Shown here piece after piece: positions 56,177 through 64,000 of a stretch of 64,000 bases of DNA (its first letter is position 1; each line of letters opens with the position of its first letter). This stretch comes from Ignelater luminosus (lineage: Eukaryota > Arthropoda > Insecta > Coleoptera > Elateridae). A model generated the notes under the pieces. That model saw nothing but the letters and a program-made list of their open reading frames with translations. It ran no database searches and was not told the origin of the DNA. The stretch is from the NCBI GenBank assembly GCA_011009095.1, contig VTPC01006078.1:9341-73340 (forward strand), written 5' to 3'. Made by a program: the position numbers and the translations under genes.

Positions 56177-56670
56177 TTAAATTAAATGTTCTACATGACC
56201 GCCATCATTAGCTATGCATTTATTAGCATTGATTGGCCATTGGCAATATTGCAGGCGTACAGGATAATCTTCTGGTAGTAGATCTTGCATTTGTTCAAAA
56301 TGATATGAATATAGATTGCCATCCTTGAGTATACCGTGAACTGTGCGATGGCTGAGATCCACAAGGCAAGCAATTCCTCGTGTACCGCTTCCAGGTTCTT
56401 TGCTGACTATGTCCAAAACTACTTTTTCTATTTGCGGTGTCCGCATTCTTCGTTGTACACCATCATCAGCGTTAGATACTGGAGCAACAGAACTTCCCTA
56501 TTTTACCTTTTGGCTTAGCTTACGAAACACCATATGACTGAGATGCCACGAATGCCGTCTAGCAGGATATCGTTTGGCGCAGAGAGCTTTGGCAGCGTTA
56601 GTATTTTCGCGACAGTCTTCGAACATCATGCACAAGCACATATCCCCGTATTCCATTCCAGAGACGAAAA
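56177..56670 (-). pseudogene. Tc1/mariner-like transposase reduced to its N- and C-terminal ends
   Basis: On the minus strand a continuous frame from about 56670 reads a DUF4817-like HTH (YGDMCLCMMFEDCRENTNAA, KRYPARRHSWHLSHMVFRKL), then one TAG (about 56519), SSVAPVSNADDGVQRRMRTP, a second HTH (GTRGIACLVDLSHRTVHGIL), LLPEDYPVRLQYCQW, and immediately the C-terminal tail CIANDGGHVEHLI-stop. The whole nuclease core between FCQW and the tail is deleted in frame. With a single stop the two DNA-binding domains are otherwise intact. Confidence 0.78.
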
Positions 56671-57828
56671 CAGTTTCGAATAGCAAAATAAAACGAAAAT
56701 AACTAACAGCAATATATGGTAAATTAAGAAACGACACAACAAAAAATTAAAAATACATAAATAAATAACAACAAACAAAACCAAGCTCGAACCGAAAACA
56801 GAAACAGAAATACGAATACTTAATAACTGGCAGCTAGCCGAAATCAACTACGACGTAGATAAAGTAAAATTAGCAAACCAAGATCTTTCAAAACGAAATA
56901 CGTACCCAAAATTACAGCGAAAGAGGTTTGGAGGGAAAATGAAATTTAAAACTACTTACTTTTTAGGTATTTTTTTAAAATCATAACCTGATCTTCAAAT
57001 TTCTATGAGTAGTTCTAAACCTCCAAAGTGTTTATATGATATGACTACAAACTGGGTGCAATGTGAAACATGTAAGAAAGGTGTTCATTATGAATATAAT
57101 TATTAATATACAAATAGAACCTACACGGGTCAATGTGTTTGTAAATTTCGTAATTGCTCTGAACGCCTTCCAGATGTATATGTACAAAAGAGAAGGAGTT
57201 AACTGAAAAGTTTTGCAATCTTTTAAATTTTATAACAGTAGGCGCTCTTTTCATTCTATATGCTTTCAAAAATGAAACGATCTTATTTATATATTTTATA
57301 GATCTTACAGTTTTTTATTTTTCTGTTAAGAAACGAATATGGACCGCGGTCAATGCCGTAAAATGTCTTATGAAAGACATTAAATTCTACAAGAATTTGT
57401 AGGATAATAGAAAGTACACGATTGCCATATTGATTATATCAGGTGTGCTATTCAAGGAATATTGAGTGACAGTCTTCAAAACATAAATCAAAAAAAAAGG
57501 TTATATAATATAAAAAGCTTTCCTCTAGTTTCTACGGCAGATATCTTTGTTGTCGTTGTTTATTGTAACTGAGATTAACCTCTTTTGTAACGTCAGCGTT
57601 TCCGAAATTTCGTCTAAAATCTGCTTTTTATCTTGAGGGAAGCATTGTCGTACTTGGTTGTCTGAGTTATTTTACAGTGTGCTACCCAATGTCCAAAATC
57701 AAATTTTTCTAACATGAGATCTTTCTAGATAACCACAACATAGTCGTTTGCTTTCATCATAGATAGACCAATTTCCAAACTTGTATTCAATGCAACCAAT
57801 CAGTGTGTCGCCATGTTCACCTGTCAAC
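56671..57828. other. Intergenic sequence with a Cys-rich fragment
   Basis: At 57007-57190 the plus strand reads NWVQCETCKKGVHYEYNY, a stop, then CVCKFRNCSERLPD. W-V-Q-C-x2-C-x3-VHYE recalls a CxxC/PHD-like finger, perhaps from a dead element. Otherwise nothing recognised. Confidence 0.35.
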
Positions 57829-58013
57829 TATAGTCTAAATCAAATAAGAATAAAGCAAAGGAAATGATAGGGACAGCTTGACCTTCATCCTCATTGGTTA
57901 ATAAACGAGTCCGTTTTACACAACTTTAACATGCTGATTTTATTGAAGACCGTGTTACCAGATGTACGAAAGTAAATTACTTATAGTTACATAAAAAAAT
58001 GTTTTATGATATA

Positions 58014-59290
58014 AAGGGTTTTCCAATAAGAGGTGTTATTTTGATATTCAAAGAAAAGTGCCATTTTTTAATATAAATGATCGGATGTTTATTTCATTAT
58101 AAAGAGGAAGGTATGCCGTTAATAGTGGAAAATAACATCAGGCAAATGACCACCACGACCACGCTTACAGGACAATATCCTTTTCATGAAATTTTCCATA
58201 ACCAAATCGCAAAGTGGCTGCCCTATGTCCTCGATAGCCTCACGAATTCCATCTTTGAGGTCTTGAATCGACGCTGGGCTGTTGGCGTAGACCTTCTCTT
58301 TCACGTGGCCCCAAAGAAAGAAGTCGCAAGGTGTTAAATCACAAGATCTCGGTGGCCAATTGTGATCACCTCTTCGAGAGATAACACGGTCCGGAAACTT
58401 TTTCCGTAAAAGATCAATGGTTTCGTTGCTTGTGTGGCACGTAGCGCCGTCTTGTTGAAAGTAAACGTTGTCCAGATCAATACCATCCAATTCCGGCCAT
58501 AAAAAATCGTTAATCATCTCTCGATAGCGCAATCCAGTCACCGTAACTGTTGCTCCAGCCTCATTTTCGAAAAAGTAAGGTCCAATGACTCCGCCGGACC
58601 ATAAACCGCACCAAACAGTCACACGTTGAGGATAGAGAGACTTTTCAACAATAACTCTTTTGCTTGTTGACGAAGCCACCGAGGTGGAAATGGGCCTCAT
58701 CACTCAAGATGATTTTTCGATGGAATTCTGGATCATTTTCATGCATTTCAACGACCCAATCAGCAAAGACACGACGTTGTTGATGATCGGCCGGCTTGAG
58801 TTCTTGTGTTAACTGGACTTTATAAGCCTTAAGACCCAAATCTTTATGCAAAATACGGTGTAATGACGTTTGTGGAATGGCTAATTCCAAAGAACGACGA
58901 GGAATGGACAAACCTGGGTTTTCTTTAACACTTTCGGCTACAACAGCAATATTCTCGGCTGTTCTTGAGCGACGTGCACGGGTTTTATTCTTCACATCAC
59001 TAACTTGTCCCAAGAGCTCGAATTTTTTCACCAATTTCTGTATTGCGGTCCGACAAGGTGCTTCACGGTGACCCAAAAATGTTCGAGTTTTACGAACCGT
59101 CTCTGCCAAATTTTCACCATTTTTTATAGTGAATTTTAATAATTTCAATGCGTTGTTGAAGCGTGTATCGTTCCATATTTATTAATGGCGTAGTTTCTGC
59201 TTGTCAAATGTCAAAAAATGATAGCTTCAAAAGTGACATCTACCGAAATAGCGGGCTATTCAAAATAACACCTCTTATTGGAAAACCCTT
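58014..59290 (-). mobile_element. rosa-like DD41D transposon, copy 2 (deleted)
   Basis: Same termini as copy 1 (AAGGGTTTTCCAATAAGAGG, here without the single TIR mismatch) with TA on both sides. It is 1,277 bp, 28 bp shorter than copy 1 through one 29-bp deletion near 58659 and a 1-bp insertion in a T run near 59123. Inserted in the 5' part of the Sailor-like element. Confidence 0.92.
58119..59176 (-). pseudogene. DD41D (rosa-like) transposase, inactivated copy 2
   Basis: The ATG at 59176 matches that of copy 1. One extra T at about 59123 shifts the frame after MERYTLQQRIEIIKI; downstream sequence reads unchanged (NGENLAETVRKTRTFLGHRE) to NKQ, where a 29-bp deletion shifts the frame again between the first Asp (ILSDEAHFHL) and the rest (VIVEKSLYPQRVTVWCGLWS; second and third Asp intact). 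The remaining bases appear almost identical to copy 1, so inactivation is recent. Confidence 0.9.
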
Positions 59291-59589
59291 TATATCTGAT
59301 AAAACAATTTTTTAGTAATGTTTATAACTGAAAAATATGTAACGTACTTTTCATAAATGCCTTAAAAATAGATGATAAGGCAAACCTAAAAGAAACGGAG
59401 ACGTGACAACGTTGGCTTTTGTGAAGTTGTAATATAACCACACTTTTTCCTTCTTGCTTGGTTAGGGTCAGTTAGCCTGTTATTCTAATTTTGTCATTTT
59501 ACGTCTTTTCTTGGTATTGCTGTTATTCTTTTATTTATATTAAAATAGTTCTTTTAAGAGCTCATTAAACTCAGCGTATCGTTATACAG

Positions 59590-59647
59590 GTAATTATAAT
59601 TTGAATTATAACAACCTAATGATCAAAATATCAATGCAATATTTCAG
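59590..59647 (+). other. Putative 5'-UTR intron of the Sailor-like transposase
   Basis: TATACAG|GTAATT at 59590 and ATATTTCAG|GTTATA ending at 59647 delimit 58 bp, close to the 60-bp coding intron of the same gene, just before the ATG at 59663. Confidence 0.45.
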
Positions 59648-59662
59648 GTTATATTTGCGATT

Positions 59663-61072
59663 ATGGCTGAAGTTTTCAAAAATGCTAAAGGAAAACACGT
59701 AAAAAGTGGTCAGAGACTTATGGCTTACAATGTCTATTTAAAACATTTACAAAACAACAGTAAGACTTGGTCAGTCAAGCAAACGTCGGCTGAAGTTGGG
59801 ATCGGACAGAATACGATGTGGAATATAATTAAACAAATGGAAGCTTCTGGATTGGTACGATCTCCTAAGAAAACTAGGGAATCAAAAACATGTTTTCAGA
59901 AACTTGAAGACTTCGAGAAATCTGCCATACGAAGACATGTACATGGTTTTTATTTTCGAAATGAAGTTCCAACTGTAGGAAAAATACTACAAGCTGTTAA
60001 CGAAGACGATTCATTACCAGATTTTAGTTATTCAACATTACATAGAACGTTATTAAAATTAGGATTCAAATATGATAAACGAACAAGAAAAACGATTTTG
60101 ATTGAAAAGCCAACTATTGTTTTGTGGAGAAGAAAATATTTAACTGCTATTAAACAATACCGAGAAGAAGGAAGAACGATTTATTACACAGATGAAACAT
60201 GGGTTAATGCAGGACATGTGGGAAGCAAAGTTTGGCATGATACTGCCATTAAAACTGCCAGACAAGCATTGTTTGAAGGCCTTTCAACTGGAATCAAAGA
60301 TCCATCAGGCAAAGGAAAGAGGTTAATAGTTGTTCACGTCGGTAGTGAATCTGGCTTTGTTGATGGAGGACTTCTAACTTTTGAATCCAAGAAGACAGGT
60401 GAGGACTGTATTGTTTTTGTATGTTTTTTATTACAATAAATTATTTAAATGTTTGTAGGTGATTATCATCCAGACATGGATGGAGATGTTTTTAAAATGT
60501 GGTTGGAAGGGATCCCACCTAAATTAGAACCTCATTCGGTCATTGTAATGGACAACGCCCCTTATCATAGTGTTAAAGCTAGTAAAGTACCCACTCGGAA
60601 TTGGAGAAAAGATCAGATTATTGATTGGCTTTATGGCAAGGAAATTACACCGGGAGATAATTTATTGAAATTGCAATTATTAGAATTGGTAAAACAGTAT
60701 GTGTTATCACATCCAACACCATATGTCATCGATGAACTTATTAAAAAGAGTGGAAGATTAATTTTAAGATTACCACCGTATCACTGTAATCTGAATCCTA
60801 TTGAGCTAGTATGGGCTCAAGTTAAGCAACATGTTGCTGTTAATAATCGAACGTACTCTATCGAAGAGGTAAAGCAACTCTTATGTGATGGAATTGCTGG
60901 TGTAACTGCAGAAAAGTGGAATGATTGTGTCAATCATGTAATACGTGAAGAAAATCATATGTGGGATTTAGACGGAATAACAGAACAAGTGGTTGAGAAA
61001 ATTGTGATTAATTTACAGTCGGAGAGTTCTAGCGAGGAGGATTCTGCTGACGATGATATGGAGGTAGAGTGA
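59663..61072 (+). CDS. Sailor-like (long-spacer DDE) transposase, intact, one intron
   Basis: Exons 59663-60398 and 60459-61072 join across a 60-bp GTGAGG...TTGTAG intron (KKT-G-DYHPDMDGD), giving 449 residues. The N-terminus has an HTH (QTSAEVGIGQNTMWNIIKQM) and a second winged region (YSTLHRTLLKLGFKYDKRTR). Catalytic residues: Asp in YYTDETWVNAG, Asp in VIVMDNAPYHS, Glu in CNLNPIELVWAQVKQ. I count 83 residues between the second Asp and the Glu, against 34 in Tc1; long spacers of this size define the Sailor (DD82E) group of IS630-Tc1-mariner relatives. The C-terminus is acidic (SESSSEEDSADDDMEVE). No stop or frameshift is seen. Together with clean TIRs and TA duplication this is a candidate active element; domestication is less likely because the ends are intact. 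Confidence 0.85.
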
Positions 61073-61497
61073 TTACCAGAAGTATAAATACACAAACAGC
61101 AAAATGGATGCACTATTGTTATATACAGTACCTACAACTCCTGCTCCTTAATTAAAATATGTTTTGTAATTATTGAATTGACTTGTACTACAGGCTTTAT
61201 ACCTTTTTGTTTATGTAAAAACTAAATAAATAAACATTTACATGTTAACTCGTAACTTCCTTTGCTTCGTAAGAGGTATATACTTATGAGGTTATTCATT
61301 ATACTTTGTCATTATAAAAATCTACTATTTCATTTATTCATAGTACGTCAGCTTCTGGTTCTTAATTTTTATACATATTCTTGAACAATTATTAGAAAGC
61401 AATTTCAAATTTGGCGCCCTATTCGAACACTTCAGCTGCTTAAATCTGCCGTGCACCGCAGTGCCACCTACTTTATTTTTATTTGATTTAGACTATA

Positions 61498-63114
61498 CTT
61501 AAATATATTTTTTAAATTCCACCACGAACTGGAAAAATAACAAAATATTTAAAGAAAAGCTGTATACATAAAAATGATTAATTAGAAATCCAGAGTATTA
61601 TTTCCAATTAATCACAGTAAGATATTACTATAAGAGGAATTATTATCGTATTTGAAAATCAATTAGACTAAAAAAATGAAGAAATTGTTTCTTATTATTA
61701 CGTGCAAACATAACCATAAACTTCGTGGAAAGTTATCTCTAAAATCTGAATCAACAATTTTCTAAGAACCATTAGGCGCTGGAATATTAATACAATGTTT
61801 ACAATTAATTCCTTAAAATACGCGTGTTATGTAGTATTCAAAGAAATTTAGAATATTCTCAGTGTCAGAAAAATTACTGTTCAACATCAAGAAATATTAC
61901 GTATGTGCACTTCTAATCACGGGTGCATCATTAATTTGTGTTGCAACTTCCGATTCTTCACTCGGCCGAATAAGGTCGGAATCGGAACTGACACAAATTA
62001 ATAATGCGGGATATGCTCTCTTGATTAAGGGTGTAATATATTACGTATAACCACAAAACCTTTTACTGAAAATATAGTAAATATCTCTAAACTGTTATTT
62101 GTAATGACATATTGGTCATAGATTTACTTAATAAAATATCTCTTCTAATTAAAGGAAGTTCCTTAAAAGCAGAAAAAAATCAACCATCTCTTGTCCACGA
62201 TGTAGTATGTAATATAAAAAATTAAGAGAATGCTTGAAGCATAATGTTTTTAAATCCCTGATTTATTATCATAGTTATTAAGTTATTAATAATCCAAATG
62301 AAAGAAAAAACAAATTTTTACATAACATGTTTATTTCTGATAAAGCATCTTATCTCTATTTTCTTAAGCAAAAAAATTCAGACTACACTGTATATTACAC
62401 CGAATATCAATTTCTAATTTAATTATGCAAATGAGGATTATAAAATTTGAGTAAGATTAATTTGAACTGTTTTTGGCTGTAAACATTTGTAATCTTTTAA
62501 TTACGATGATCTTAAAAGCGTCAACCGGTTATTGGTAATTTTGATGGTGAAGATATCGAAATAAATATAAGCAACTAAAGAGTGTAATAAAATCATTTCA
62601 ACGGTGGTGCTGGTAACGTTACGAAGTGTTGTATTTTTATAGCAACAGTTGCTGGCCTTGGCAATGAAGGTAATCGTTTTGTGTGTTTCTAACTATCGTT
62701 AAATTATTATTATAATTTATAAGGTCGCGAATAAAATAAAACATTAAAAATACCCGCTTTAAACGTTAAAAAACCTACCTTATCAATAACAGTTTAAAAT
62801 TTCTTTTTAAATGTAGGTAATAATGTTATAAGGTTGGTAAGTGGAGTATAACAGAACCGAGGAAAAGTATAAAAAAACGAAACAAAGTCGAGTTTTTTTC
62901 AATTTCCGACATTCTGTTATAAGCACTTACTTATGTAACAATTTGAAAATATAAAAGTTTGAGATGCTTCTAAAATAATTTGTACTTTTGACAACTCCTT
63001 ACGCTTCATGGTTCCAATGAAAGTACTTTGAATTTGTTGTATGAAATTATTTGTTTATTATTTAAGTTATGAGGTATTTTTTTTGCTTCTATAGAAACAG
63101 TCAGTAAAATCAAC
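61498..63114. other. Gene-free stretch
   Basis: Mostly occupied by the second copy of the duplicated non-coding segment; no gene seen. Confidence 0.5.
61655..62750 (+). repeat. Non-coding segment duplicated at 47930-48785 (copy 2)
   Basis: Collinear with the 48-kb copy, with an extra stretch at about 62330-62395 and other indels. See copy 1 for shared blocks. About 14 kb separates the copies, in direct orientation. Confidence 0.7.
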
Positions 63115-63480
63115 TTATGTGATTACATAGACATAATTAGTACAGAAAGAAAAATTAGCAAAAAAATAAAAAATATTTAAAAAAATTTTTTTCTACAACC
63201 GTCAAAAGAGGTTAGATTTAAGCATCGCCAGGGATGGGGGATGAATTTTTTCACATGGGCGCAAAATATACTTTTTATGCCCACGACCAATGTTAAAAAT
63301 GCCATGGAAACATGATTAGTACAGAAGCGTTAGGAAAACATGTGAAAAATATTTTAAAAAAACTTTTTTCTACAATCGTCAATAAAAGATTAGATTTAAG
63401 CATCACCAAGGATACGGGAAGCTTATCATTTTTTCATATGGGAGCAAAATATATATTTTACGCCCACGTGCGCAAAAAAT
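63115..63480 (+). repeat. Tandem duplication, two units of about 185 bp
   Basis: Both units contain ATTAGTACAGAA, AATATTTtAAAAAA, TTCTACAA(C/T)CGTCAA, TTAGATTTAAGCATC(G/A)CCA and an AAAATATA...GCCCACG block (about 63136/63315 to 63283/63465). Confidence 0.7.
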
Positions 63481-63874
63481 ATGTTTCACGCATATGTGCG
63501 AGAAAAAAAACAAAAATGACACATTAGGTAACTGCTTATTTTTGCAAATTAATATTTTATTATTTTGCATTTTCATCTCACACTTGTTTTGTATAATTTA
63601 CTTCACAAATTTATATAATAATATTTCAAGGTTGTAGAAAAAATGTTGTTTGCATTTCGTGAGCGAAATCAGTGATTTTTTGGCGCATTCGAATGACTTT
63701 TTTGCCTCGACGTAACGATCTCGGCAAAAAATGCCATTCTCACGCGCTACAAAAAAACACTGATTTCCCGCACTTAATACAAAAATAACTATTAGGTATT
63801 CCCATTCAAACAGGACCACACATTTATTTAAATATTTTAAAAAATACAAATGAGAAACTCATAATATTTTAGAT
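63481..63874. other. Intergenic sequence
   Basis: No gene recognised; an 83-codon minus frame at 63598-63849 has no family resemblance. Confidence 0.45.
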
Positions 63875-64000
63875 TTATGTACTATATTGTCCACCGTTGT
63901 CGATCACCTTTTGCCATTTCTCAGACATCATGGAAACACCTTGATATAGACCACGCTCCAAACCATCTTGCAAAACCTCATCAATCCTATTTTTGAGGAC
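63875..64000 (-). CDS. Mariner transposase, C-terminal end (partial at window edge)
   Basis: The minus strand reads VLKNRIDEVLQDGLERGLYQ, SMMSEKWQKVIDNGGQYST-stop (stop at 63875-63877). The ending (L-x-x-RWQKVI-x-x-x-GQY) is the well-known C-terminus of mariner DD34D transposases. It belongs to a different mariner lineage from those at 14062 and 49706, whose C-termini differ. The rest lies outside the window, so integrity is unknown. Confidence 0.8.
   Translation of the reverse strand, partial: VLKNRIDEVLQDGLERGLYQGVSMMSEKWQKVIDNGGQYST

Larger units (their letters stand above)
57831..61495 (+). mobile_element. Sailor-like (DD82E-type) transposon, complete, interrupted by a rosa-like insertion
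   Basis: The inverted ends TAGTCTAAATCAAATAA(G/A)AATAAAG match over 28 bp with two differences, and TA flanks both sides (57829-57830 and 61496-61497). The span is 3,665 bp, of which 1,279 bp (58014-59290 plus one TA) is a later insertion, leaving a native size near 2.4 kb. The only gene is the spliced transposase at 59663-61072. Confidence 0.85.

Overview
The window looks like a piece of an AT-rich insect (or at least arthropod) nuclear genome. The evidence is very short spliceosomal introns (about 50-65 bp), a secreted DM9/DUF3421-type gene, and dense insect-type cut-and-paste transposons: mariner, rosa-like DD41D, Tc1, pogo/Tigger, PIF/Harbinger, hAT and a Sailor-like long-spacer element. 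Penelope-like and non-LTR retroelement debris is also present. There are no bacterial operons, rRNA or recognisable tRNA genes. Only two loci look like host protein genes: a three-exon secreted DM9-repeat gene (7626-8332, minus) and a long coiled-coil protein with an N-myristoylation-type start (34707-36227, plus).

Layout. 1-10 kb: a decayed coiled-coil fragment, a local tandem repeat, a hAT/ZMYM1-like fragment, a GC-rich island, a 1,982-bp element with about 158-bp inverted termini and a perfect 10-bp target duplication, the intact DM9 gene, and a palindromic element with a small MITE at its centre. 10-28 kb: an apparently intact rosa-like DD41D transposon, a deleted pogo derivative beside a dead Tc1/mariner relative, a dead mariner, a 1.3-kb foldback element, two Penelope-type tails around a dead Harbinger, a nearly intact pogo/Tigger element with a PCNA-box C-terminus, a DD41D element with about 320-bp inverted repeats, a Tc1 fragment and a foldback MITE. 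28-46 kb: mostly non-coding sequence, a hAT fossil, the coiled-coil gene followed by two long hairpins, a Tc1 fossil, a foldback array, a Penelope-like reverse transcriptase/GIY-YIG fossil, a pseudogene of the DM9 gene and a non-LTR fragment. 46-64 kb: a long gene-free stretch, a mariner with a deletion removing its third catalytic Asp, a second DD41D long-TIR element, a transposase reduced to its two ends, a complete Sailor-like element carrying a second rosa-like copy inside it, a diverged duplicate of the 48-kb non-coding segment, and the 3' end of another mariner at the edge.

Most genes here are selfish and do not form a pathway. What links them is nesting and sharing of defects: the two rosa-like copies are nearly identical and so recent; two long-TIR DD41D copies carry the same frameshift; one rosa-like copy interrupts the 5' region of an otherwise intact Sailor-like transposon. 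All calls come from reading the sequence by eye; no alignments or database searches were run.
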